Source: Bryobacteraceae bacterium
GTDB taxonomy: Bacteria > Acidobacteriota > Terriglobia > Bryobacterales > Bryobacteraceae
Reading direction: 5' to 3'
Assembly (NCBI GenBank): GCA_947458745.1
Contig: CANGYQ010000021.1
Span: 1 to 57,253 of the forward strand
Length of the DNA: 57,253 bases
Shown: in pieces, positions 16,644 to 24,426 of the stretch
How the letters are laid out: each line of letters opens with the position of its first letter
How positions within the stretch are numbered: the first letter of the stretch is position 1
Program-made: the position numbers and the translations under genes
The notes under the pieces: generated by a model
What the model was told of the DNA's origin: nothing
The model's input: only the letters and a program-made list of their open reading frames with translations
Database searches by the model: none

Positions 16644-17114
16644 ATGGCGGAACCAACCACTCTTGAACGGCACGACGACCTGGGCCGTCCGCAGGAGCAA
16701 CTGCCGCTGGATGGGCAGGGAGTCCTGAATGGCGAAGTGCGCCTCTACTCACGCGGGCGGTTGGACGCCATCATTCAGTACGTGGATGGCAAGCGGGAAG
16801 GCCCGGCGACGTTCTTCAGCGAAATCGGCACCCGGTTGATGCAGGTGAACTATCGGGCCGACAAGCTCCACGGCGAGGCGCAGTATTTCGACGCGCAGGA
16901 TCGTCTGGTCCGCCAGTCACTGTTTGAGAACGACGACTTGAGCGCACGGACCACCGAGTTCTACCCCAGCGGCAAGCCGCGTGAGATTAAGGGCTATGAA
17001 GCTAATCTGCTGGAAGGCATCCTCACTCGGTTTGCCGAAGACGGTAAGGTGATCGAACGGATCTGCTACCGCGGTGGGCGCGAGATTCCATGTCCGGATG
17101 CCGCCAAAAAGTAG
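16644..17114 (+). CDS. YwqK/MORN-variant repeat protein linked to VgrG fragment
   Basis: 156 residues with several MORN-like units: NGEVRLYSRGRLDAIIQYVDGKREGPATFF, then LMQVNYRADKLHGEAQYFDAQD, then TTEFYPSGKPREIKGYEANLLEGILTRFAEDG. These match the YwqK antitoxin-like family (variant MORN repeat). No signal peptide or membrane segment is present. It starts 2 bp after the VgrG-fragment stop, so it was probably co-transcribed with an intact vgrG before truncation. Such proteins occur beside type VI and polymorphic-toxin genes as immunity or adaptor proteins. No toxin gene is left here, so the role is inference. The frame itself is intact. Confidence 0.8.
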   Translation: MAEPTTLERHDDLGRPQEQLPLDGQGVLNGEVRLYSRGRLDAIIQYVDGKREGPATFFSEIGTRLMQVNYRADKLHGEAQYFDAQDRLVRQSLFENDDLSARTTEFYPSGKPREIKGYEANLLEGILTRFAEDGKVIERICYRGGREIPCPDAAKK

Positions 17115-17171
17115 CTGCCCGCCGCACTGTGGGGCTTCAACCAACTACACTAGCGAAGGAACCTTTGCCCG

Positions 17172-18464
17172 ATGAACCGTCGAACCCTTTTGGCCACCCT
17201 TTCCGGCGCCGCGCTGCAATTGCAAGCGCAGAAGCGCGACATGATCATCCATAATTCGCGCCAGGAAGGCTATGAGATGCCACTGGCGGGCTTTAAGGAC
17301 TACATCACTCCGGTGGAGCACTTCTTTGTGCGCAGCCACCATTTGACGCCCAGAATTGAGCTCGACGCCTGGAAGCTGGAGGTGAAGGGGCATGTCAATG
17401 GTGCGCTGACACTCTCCATGCCGGATCTGAAAGCGATGAAGCCAGTTGAGATGGTGGCCGTGCTGGAATGCGCGGGCAATGGACGCGGCTTCTATGAGCC
17501 TTCCATGCCGGGCCTGCAGTGGGAGCACGGCAGCGTGGGCAACGCCCGGTGGCGCGGTGTGCGCTTGGCCGACGTGCTGAAGCGCGTGGGCGTCAAGGTA
17601 GGGGCCAAGCACGTTCTGTTCGACGGAGCGGACGTGCCAGTGGGCGCGCAGCCGGAGTTCCAGCGGACCATCCCGATCGACAAGGCGATGGACCCCAACA
17701 CTCTGCTCGCCTTTGACATGAACGGTGCCGCGCTGCCCGCCTCGCATGGCTTCCCGCTGCGCGTCATCGCTCCGGGTTGGGCGGGCGATTCGTGGGTGAA
17801 GTGGGTGACTCGGATTGAAGTGCTGGACAAGGAGTTCGAAGGCTTCTTCATGAAGACCGGCTACCGGCACCCCGGCAGGGGCGTGCAACCCGGCCTGCCC
17901 GTGAAGCCGGAAGAGATGAAGCCGGTGGAAGCGATCCAGGTAAAGTCGGTGATCGCCACCATCGGACCGAAGGTTTCCGGTACCGCTTGGGCGGGCGAGA
18001 AGGCCGTAGCCACCGTGGAAGTTTCCGTGGACCGGGGCCGCACCTGGAAGGCGGCCAAGATCACCTCGCCGCGGACGCCGTTCGGCTGGGTCACCTGGGA
18101 GTATGATTGGCAGCCGCCGTCGGGCTACTACGTGGTGATGGCCCGGGCGCACGACACTTGGGGCCGCACGCAACCCATGGCGCAGGAATGGAACCCGTCT
18201 GGCTATCAGTGGAACGTCATCCACCAGGTCGCCTCAGAAACGGCCCCGGCACCGGCGGCGGCCGCCATGGAGCCACCCGCGGTCTACAAGGCCACTTGCG
18301 TGGGCTGCCACGATGAAGGTCCAGTGCGGAAGCAGCGGCTGTCGCGGGCGCAATGGGAAGCAGAAGTGGGCAAGATGCAACGCTGGGGAGCACCCGTGAA
18401 GCCGGAGACTAAGGATGAGCTGCTTAACTACTTGGTATCGCGCTTCGGCTACCGCCACCGGTAG
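17172..18464 (+). CDS. Sulfite-oxidase-family molybdoprotein fused to cytochrome c
   Basis: 430 residues with a short Tat-like leader (MNRRTLLATLSGAALQLQAQ). The molybdopterin domain contains HFFVRSHH (50-57) and the molybdenum-ligand cysteine at residue 100 in LECAGNGR, then the PLRVIAPGWAGDSWVKW substrate-pocket region. The dimerisation domain follows at about 255-350. A C-terminal single-heme cytochrome domain contains CVGCH from residue 376, linked by an alanine/proline stretch. In many bacteria the heme subunit is a separate protein (SorB type); here it is fused. The enzyme is periplasmic. The substrate may be sulfite or another oxyanion or sulfoxide. GAAGGA lies about 12 nt before the ATG. 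Confidence 0.92.
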   Translation: MNRRTLLATLSGAALQLQAQKRDMIIHNSRQEGYEMPLAGFKDYITPVEHFFVRSHHLTPRIELDAWKLEVKGHVNGALTLSMPDLKAMKPVEMVAVLECAGNGRGFYEPSMPGLQWEHGSVGNARWRGVRLADVLKRVGVKVGAKHVLFDGADVPVGAQPEFQRTIPIDKAMDPNTLLAFDMNGAALPASHGFPLRVIAPGWAGDSWVKWVTRIEVLDKEFEGFFMKTGYRHPGRGVQPGLPVKPEEMKPVEAIQVKSVIATIGPKVSGTAWAGEKAVATVEVSVDRGRTWKAAKITSPRTPFGWVTWEYDWQPPSGYYVVMARAHDTWGRTQPMAQEWNPSGYQWNVIHQVASETAPAPAAAAMEPPAVYKATCVGCHDEGPVRKQRLSRAQWEAEVGKMQRWGAPVKPETKDELLNYLVSRFGYRHR

Positions 18465-18492
18465 GGTTGGAGCGGTGGGTGATCGAGAACGC

Positions 18493-19023
18493 TTAGGAGA
18501 ACAATTGCGCCACCGGCACCGACCAGCCGGGGAATAGTGAACTGCCGACTTCATCGCCTGACTGGTAGATCCGGATGGAGCTCGCAGTTGCGACGCGAAT
18601 GGTCTGATCCGTCGGGCTGGCCGTCCAGAACTCCATACAGGCGTTCGATAAGCACCGGGCCTCCCGCTCCAGCATCTCCGCCGTTGTGTTGGAGGCTGAG
18701 AGCACTTCAACCATTAGATCCGGTGCCCCGGACAGGTAGCCATCGTCATCAATGGCATTCCATCGGGCCCACGAAGCCACTCCCACGTCGGCTTCTCGAA
18801 GGTCAAATCCGCTTAAGGCGAACGGCATTTCAACGCGAGCCTTGCCAAATGGCCGGCAAACCTCAAACAATGCCTCGAAGATCCGGTCCTGAATCTTCAC
18901 ATGACGGTGTTTGGGAGGAGCCATAGGAACAATCTCTCCATTGCGAAGCTCGCAGAACTGGGTGAGGTGTTCGGGCATCGCACCAAACTCCTCAACACTC
19001 ATCCGGCGGACGGCAGTGGGCAT
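18493..19023 (-). CDS. Uma2-family (DUF820) PD-(D/E)XK nuclease-like protein
   Basis: 176 residues from the ATG at 19023 (MPTAVRRMSVEEFGAMPEH). The family signature is clear: CELRNGEIVPMAPPKHRHVKIQD near the N-terminus, then YLSGAPDLMVEVLSASN, which holds the PD..E part of the nuclease-like core, and MEFWTA followed by IRIYQSG at the C-terminus. Uma2 proteins are abundant in cyanobacteria and acidobacteria and their role is unsettled. The lysine-rich segment usually following the VEVLSPS motif is replaced by a less basic one (EMLEREARCLSN), so catalysis is doubtful. The frame stays open upstream inside the protease gene, but only as antisense. Confidence 0.85.
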   Translation of the reverse strand: MPTAVRRMSVEEFGAMPEHLTQFCELRNGEIVPMAPPKHRHVKIQDRIFEALFEVCRPFGKARVEMPFALSGFDLREADVGVASWARWNAIDDDGYLSGAPDLMVEVLSASNTTAEMLEREARCLSNACMEFWTASPTDQTIRVATASSIRIYQSGDEVGSSLFPGWSVPVAQLFS

Positions 19024-19058
19024 AAGCTTATGATACGCCTTGGCCAGCGGGCTAGATA

Positions 19059-22000
19059 CTACCGCCCTCCCCCTTGCCCAGCCGCCCCGGAGGCCATACC
19101 AGGAGCGGTCTTTTGGTAGTTCGGGTACGCCGGCTTTTTGTGGACCGGGAGCGGATTGCGCTTCAGTTCGTCCAGCGCCAGTTCCACCGCCTTCTCCAAC
19201 TGCGGATCCTTGCCTTCGCGCCACAGCTTGGGGTCCATCTCGACGGTGACATCCGGGTCCGTGCCATGGTTCTCGACATCCCACTTGCCATCGGGGTTCC
19301 AGAACCCAAAGTGCGGAGCCGTCACGGAGCCGCCATCCACCAGCGAGGGATAGCCGCCGATGCCCACCAGTCCGCCCCAGGTGCGGGTGCCGACGACGGG
19401 GCCCAGTTTGGCCCGTTTGAACAGCCAGGGCAGCAGGTCGCCGCCGGAACCGGAATGCTCGTTGGCGATCATCACCTTGGGTCCAAAGATGGCCGTAGCG
19501 GGAGTGGTGTAGTCCGCGCCATCGCGGCTGGACCAGTAGTTCCACAGCGGACGGCGCAGGTGGTCAATCACATAGTCAGCCGCCTTGCCACCGCGATTCC
19601 AGCGCTCATCGATGATCGCGCCCTGCTTGTCGGTCTGGGCAAAGTAGTAGCGGTTGAAGTAGTCATAGCCGCCGTTGGCGGTATCGGGCAGGTGGATGTA
19701 AGCGATCTTGCCGCCGGAGAGTTGATCCACCTTGCGGCGGTTGTCTTCCATCCAGGCCAGGGTCCGCAGTTGGATCTCGGAATCGACCGGGATCACGGTC
19801 ACTTCACGGGAACCATCGGCGCTGGGGTTCGCTCCCACACGGAGCACAACGGACTTTCCCGCAGTCGCCTCAAAGGCTGCGTAGACGTTGTCCGAATCCT
19901 TCAGATCCTTGCCATTGACGGCCAGCAGGTATTCGCCCGCCGCCACGTTGACGCCCGGTTGGGTCAAGGGGGCCCGGGTCTGGGGGTTCCAGCTTTCGCC
20001 GGAATAAACTTTGGCGAAACGGTAACGTCCGTTCTCCTGCTTGTAGTCCGCGCCCAGCAGGCCGCCGCGCACGCGCTTGGGCTGATCCGGATTGTCGCCG
20101 CCATTCACATACAGGTGGCCCACCGACAATTCCCCCAACATCTCCTGGAACAGATAGTTCAGCTCGGTCCGGCTGCCCAGGCGGCTGAGGTACTTTTCAT
20201 ACTTGGTCTTGAAGTCGGCCAGGTTGACGCCGTGCAGATTCGGATCGTAGAAGAAGTCGCGTTCAATGCGCCAGACTTCGCGGTACATCTGCTGCCACTC
20301 GGCGCGCGGGTCAATGAAGGCTTCCATGTCGGCCGTCTTCAGCGCTCCGCCGCCGTCACCGGGGCGCGGCGTGGGGGGCGCGGCGGTAGCGATGACGCTC
20401 CATCGCTCACCTTGGCGGAAAAGCATCTTTTCGCCATTGGCGGAGACGATGTAGCCCGCCAAACCGGTCAGAAACGGGTCGGCCTTGCGCTTCGACAAGT
20501 CGAACTTGTGCAAGATGCGCGAGGCAGGGGAGAAGGTGGCGGCGGAGAGCAGGATGGGTGACTCCACCACAAACAGCGTTCCCGCCTTTCCAGCCTGCAA
20601 AGCGGAGTAGTTTCGGGCTGGCATGGACAGCGGGAGTGTCCGCTGCGTCAGACCTTCAGTGTCGATCTTCACCTCCGCCACTTTGGCCGCGCCCGCTCCG
20701 CGTCCCCCGGCAGACTTGGCGGCGTCCGGCTTCGGGGCATCCACCTTTGGAGCCTCGTCCTTCTTCTCGTCGGCCACCTTCTCTTCGTCGCTCTCGGGCG
20801 CAAACGGCGACGGATCGGACTTGGAAAGCACCGTCAAATAGAGGCTCCGCGTGATCGGCCGGGAACTGGACGAGAGGTCCAGGCCGCCCAGCGATGGACC
20901 AGAATCGGTGGAGGCAGAGAAGTAGAGGTATTTGCCGCCCTTGTCGAAAACCGCACCCCGGGCGTCCGACATACCATCGGTGACCGGGTAGGCCTTGCCC
21001 TCTTTCAGCGAATAGACAAACACCTGGTGCAGACGGGTCTTCAACTGCTTGTTGTAGACGATCCAGGCCGAATCCGGCGCCCATTGCGGGGACAACGTGT
21101 TGTAGCTTTCGTGGTAGGTTCCGTTGTCGATGCGGATCGGTTTCTTGGCTTCCAGATCGACGTACCAGACGTTGGTCTTCTTGTCGACGTAGGCGATCTT
21201 CTTCGAATCCGGTGACCAGACGATGTTGTAGTAGAAGGTCGGCTTTTCGTCGAGCGTAATCTTCTTCACCTCGCCCTTGCCCAGTTGATCCCGCAGGTGC
21301 AGCTCGTACTCGCCGGACTCGTCCGAGAAGTAGGCGATCCACTTGCCGTCCGGTGACCAGGCTGGGTCGCGCTCCGCAGTCCCGGAACTGTTGGTGAGGT
21401 TGCGCACATCGCCCTTGTCGGCAGGTACGGTGAAGATCTCGCCGCGCGATTCAAACACCGCTCGCGCTCCGGTGGGTGACAGGTGATAGCTGCTGATTGA
21501 ACGGCCCAATTTCTCCAGACGCGGGCGGACGCCCGCCAAGTCTCCGCCGCTCAGCTTGATCTCCAGCTTCTGCGCCTTGCCGGACTTCAAGTCCAGCAGG
21601 TTGATGTCGCCGAACTGTTCATAGGCGATCGCATCCGGTCCGGCGGAGGCGGCCTTGATATCGAGGCCTTTGTTGTCGAACGCCGTGGTCAGCTTTTTGG
21701 AGGAAACATCGTAGGCGTACAGCGAATAGCGACCGGTGCGGTCCGATAGGAAGTAGACCTTGTTTCCAATCCACATGGGCGAATGGTCGTTGGAGTCGGT
21801 GCGGGGCAGTTTGGTGATGCTGGAGTCCGCCAGCTTGGCGATCCAGACCGGTGTCGCTCGTCCGCCCCGGTAGCGCTTCCAAGCCTGATCGGCCCGGCTA
21901 AAGGGCACATACGCCAGTTGGGAGCCATCCGGAGAATAAGAGCCGTGGAAGCCGGTGGGCAAGGGCAGTTCCTGCGGAAAGCCACCATCCAGATCAACGG

Positions 22001-22400
22001 TATAGAGACGTGGGGCTCCGTTGTGGGTGGTACCGCTATTGACGAACAGGACGCGCTTACCATCCGGCGTCCAGCCGCGCGAAACGTCGAAGCCGGGGTG
22101 GAAGGTCAGCCGCTTGGGAATGCCTCCGCTTGAGGGCACGACGAACACGTCGGTATTGCCGTCGTAGTTCCCGGTAAAGGCCACCATGCTGCCATCGGGT
22201 GAAAACCGCGCCTCGGATTCGAGCCCCGCGCCACTGGTCAGGCGAGAGGCTTCACCACCGGCGCGGCTGGTAATCCAGAGATCATCGGCATACTCGAACA
22301 CCAGATGAGTTTTGGACACCGCCGGATTTCGCAATAGATATTGAGAGTCGGCGGCAGACAAAGTGATGGCGGAAAACAGCGCCAGGATGGCAAAACGCAT
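19059..22400 (-). CDS. Tricorn-like serine protease (propellers, PDZ, S41 peptidase)
   Basis: 1113 residues with a signal peptide (MRFAILALFSAITLSAA). Residues about 30-330 and 340-680 form two beta-propellers of TolB/PD40 type (EARFSPDGSMVAF, DPAWSPDGKWIAYF, NIVWSPDSKKIAY). A charged alanine-rich linker (about 545-580) interrupts the second. A tricorn core follows from about 715, then a PDZ domain (GVNVAAGEYLLAVNGKDL), and an S41-type peptidase domain with nucleophile Ser985 in NEHSGSGGD and the glutamate of WDVENHGTDP near 1043. Tricorn homologues trim peptides; the bacterial secreted form probably digests imported or periplasmic peptides. It is divergent from the TIGR03437 gene at 22548 and shares a 147-bp intergenic region with it. 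Confidence 0.93.
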   Translation of the reverse strand: MRFAILALFSAITLSAADSQYLLRNPAVSKTHLVFEYADDLWITSRAGGEASRLTSGAGLESEARFSPDGSMVAFTGNYDGNTDVFVVPSSGGIPKRLTFHPGFDVSRGWTPDGKRVLFVNSGTTHNGAPRLYTVDLDGGFPQELPLPTGFHGSYSPDGSQLAYVPFSRADQAWKRYRGGRATPVWIAKLADSSITKLPRTDSNDHSPMWIGNKVYFLSDRTGRYSLYAYDVSSKKLTTAFDNKGLDIKAASAGPDAIAYEQFGDINLLDLKSGKAQKLEIKLSGGDLAGVRPRLEKLGRSISSYHLSPTGARAVFESRGEIFTVPADKGDVRNLTNSSGTAERDPAWSPDGKWIAYFSDESGEYELHLRDQLGKGEVKKITLDEKPTFYYNIVWSPDSKKIAYVDKKTNVWYVDLEAKKPIRIDNGTYHESYNTLSPQWAPDSAWIVYNKQLKTRLHQVFVYSLKEGKAYPVTDGMSDARGAVFDKGGKYLYFSASTDSGPSLGGLDLSSSSRPITRSLYLTVLSKSDPSPFAPESDEEKVADEKKDEAPKVDAPKPDAAKSAGGRGAGAAKVAEVKIDTEGLTQRTLPLSMPARNYSALQAGKAGTLFVVESPILLSAATFSPASRILHKFDLSKRKADPFLTGLAGYIVSANGEKMLFRQGERWSVIATAAPPTPRPGDGGGALKTADMEAFIDPRAEWQQMYREVWRIERDFFYDPNLHGVNLADFKTKYEKYLSRLGSRTELNYLFQEMLGELSVGHLYVNGGDNPDQPKRVRGGLLGADYKQENGRYRFAKVYSGESWNPQTRAPLTQPGVNVAAGEYLLAVNGKDLKDSDNVYAAFEATAGKSVVLRVGANPSADGSREVTVIPVDSEIQLRTLAWMEDNRRKVDQLSGGKIAYIHLPDTANGGYDYFNRYYFAQTDKQGAIIDERWNRGGKAADYVIDHLRRPLWNYWSSRDGADYTTPATAIFGPKVMIANEHSGSGGDLLPWLFKRAKLGPVVGTRTWGGLVGIGGYPSLVDGGSVTAPHFGFWNPDGKWDVENHGTDPDVTVEMDPKLWREGKDPQLEKAVELALDELKRNPLPVHKKPAYPNYQKTAPGMASGAAGQGGGR

Positions 22401-22440
22401 AATTTACCCCTGCATTTGACGATATCGCTACCGTTCCCGA

Positions 22441-22460
22441 TGCGCAACGCATTTTGCGCA
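22441..22460. promoter_or_regulatory. Palindrome in the divergent promoter region
   Basis: A perfect inverted repeat, TGCGCAA at 22441-22447 and TTGCGCA at 22454-22460 with a 6-nt spacer, extends outward with one bulged base (CCGA on the left, ATCGG on the right). It sits between the tricorn-like protease start (22400) and the TIGR03437 gene start (22548), where both promoters must lie. The shape suits an operator for a dimeric regulator, though a transcript hairpin is also possible. Strong ribosome-binding purines (GAGGAGGAGGA) lie close before 22548. Confidence 0.5.
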
Positions 22461-22547
22461 ATCGGCAAAGTGCGATACATAAGGGGGCCGTGCGCTTGCA
22501 TTAGGAACTCAAATGTCGATACGTGCTGCCGAAGAGGAGGAGGAACC

Positions 22548-24212
22548 ATGAATCGTTTAGCTGTTCTAACCATGGCGGTGGCCCTTGCGGCCAGTGCCCA
22601 ACCAGTGATTGAGTCGGCTGAGAATGCTGCCGGATACATGAAGTCGGGTCTCCCGAACAGTGGTCTCGCTCAAGGCAGCCTCATTGTGATCAAGGGCCGC
22701 AGCCTTAGCCAGCGCGATTACCGGAATGTCTCGATTCCGCTGCCGCTGGAACTGGCCGGTACAACCGCCCAGATTACCGTGGGGACGACGACGCTGCCGA
22801 TGCCGATGAACTATGTGATCGGCATCCCGGACAACAAAACTCAGATTTCAGCGGTCATTCCGTCCACCATCCCGGTGGGCTCCGGCAGCATCCGCGTCAC
22901 CTACAACGGCCAAACAAGCGCGCCCTTTCCGGTCAATGTCGTCAAGACTGCCTTCGGTATCTTTACGATTAACTCCGCCGGGTCCGGGGCGGCCATTGCG
23001 TATACGGGGCCGAATCTGAATACCCCGGTGGAATCGCTTCGCCCGGGTACGGTGGCGCAGATCTTCGGCACCGGCTTGGGTCCGGTGTCCTATTCTGATC
23101 GGGAACCGGCGCAGGGCGGCGATCTCAACGTCGATGTCGAGGTCTGGGTGGGCTTCAAGCGGGCGGCTGTATCGTACAAGGGACGGATTCCGCAGATCGC
23201 TTCGGTGGACCAGATCAACTTCACCGTGCCGGCCGACACGCCGCCTGGTTGCGCGGTTTCGCTGGTGGTCCGGGCGGGCGGCGTGGTCAGCAACGCTACT
23301 ACTGTTCCAGTGGCTGCCGCCGGTCGAACCTGCTCTGATCCGTTGGGCTATCCGGCGGAGGTGCTCTCCAAGGCCAGTGCTGGCTTGAACGTCGGCTACA
23401 TCGGCCTGGTGAAAACCGCGATTCAGGTGTCCGTACCGGGTGCGGGAACGGTGGACAGCAAGACGGACTCACTGCTGGGTAGCTTCCAGCGCATGAGCTA
23501 TACGCAGTTTCTGGCCAACCCCAGTGAATCTCCGTCGGTGGGTTCGTGCACCACGTATACCTTCACGGGACAGAATGCGGCGGCTGAGGTGACGGTTCCT
23601 CCCGTGGGTCTGGATGCCGGCGTCAGCATTGCCGTGGCGGGTCCGTCCGGTAGCCAAACGCTGGATAAAGTTTTGAACCAGAAAGGCCTTTACAGCAAGA
23701 GCATTGTGGCCACCGGCCTACCGGGAGGCATCTCGATTCCAGGCTTCTCGGGGGGAGCTGAGTTTCTGACGCCGGGCCGCTTTACGGCGACCGGGCCAGG
23801 TGGCCCCGACGTCGGCCCCTTCTCCTCCTCGTTGACGTGGCCTTCAGCCTTTTCCTGGAGCAACCAATCCAGCATCGCCAGCGTGCTCCGCGCGCAAGAC
23901 CTGACCGTCACCTGGACCGGCGCCCCGCCTGATGGGTATGTGGCGATTGCCGGCTTCTCGATTGGCGGATCGATCACGGCTCCGGTGGGTGCCGGCTTTA
24001 CCTGCCTGGAAAGGGCCTCCGCGGGCCGCTTTGCGATTCCGTCAGTGGTGCTCCAGATCCTGCCCACGACGACGAGTTTGGCCGCTGGTGTCCAGGCTGG
24101 TCTGCTGAGCGTGGCGGCGGTTGGTTTGCCGGTTCAGTTCACCGCCACTGGTCTGGACTATGGGTACATGAACTTCAATAGCGTCGTGGCGAAACTGGTG
24201 AATTACCAGTAG
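22548..24212 (+). CDS. Secreted Solibacter-type TIGR03437-domain protein, copy 1
   Basis: 554 residues. The ATG at 22548 follows an excellent ribosome site (GAGGAGGAGGA) and opens a signal peptide (MNRLAVLTMAVALAASAQP). Residues 20-265 hold Ig/IPT-like beta repeats, ending with the hallmark stretch VAQIFGTGLGPVSYSD, VEVWVGFKRAAVSYKGRIP and VDQINFTVPADTPPG, as in the TIGR03437 domain typical of Solibacter relatives. The C-terminal 280 residues are beta-rich and unassigned, with GRFTATGPGG and DLTVTWTGAP. Exported structural or adhesive function is likely but unproven. A paralog follows 214 bp downstream. No anchor is visible at the C-terminus. Confidence 0.85.
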   Translation: MNRLAVLTMAVALAASAQPVIESAENAAGYMKSGLPNSGLAQGSLIVIKGRSLSQRDYRNVSIPLPLELAGTTAQITVGTTTLPMPMNYVIGIPDNKTQISAVIPSTIPVGSGSIRVTYNGQTSAPFPVNVVKTAFGIFTINSAGSGAAIAYTGPNLNTPVESLRPGTVAQIFGTGLGPVSYSDREPAQGGDLNVDVEVWVGFKRAAVSYKGRIPQIASVDQINFTVPADTPPGCAVSLVVRAGGVVSNATTVPVAAAGRTCSDPLGYPAEVLSKASAGLNVGYIGLVKTAIQVSVPGAGTVDSKTDSLLGSFQRMSYTQFLANPSESPSVGSCTTYTFTGQNAAAEVTVPPVGLDAGVSIAVAGPSGSQTLDKVLNQKGLYSKSIVATGLPGGISIPGFSGGAEFLTPGRFTATGPGGPDVGPFSSSLTWPSAFSWSNQSSIASVLRAQDLTVTWTGAPPDGYVAIAGFSIGGSITAPVGAGFTCLERASAGRFAIPSVVLQILPTTTSLAAGVQAGLLSVAAVGLPVQFTATGLDYGYMNFNSVVAKLVNYQ

Positions 24213-24426
24213 TTCGCTTCTCCATCGAGTCCAGGTAACGTGGGGCCGGCCGGGGATATGCTCGTCGCCGGCCCTATTCGCGTGTGGGGCGGGCACTACC
24301 ACCCCGAGTCGACATTTCTATCACCGCCAATGAGGGGATCTGCTAAGGGTTTCCGCTGTTTGGTTGCACGCCCTTGTTTGGGTTTGCAGTCGGGGGCCAG
24401 GAATCGCCCAGGGAGCTTTAGTAGCA

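Noticed and set aside
19074..20561. 495-codon plus-strand frame opposite the tricorn-like protease
   Set aside because: Antisense of the conserved PDZ/S41 region, without its own family features.
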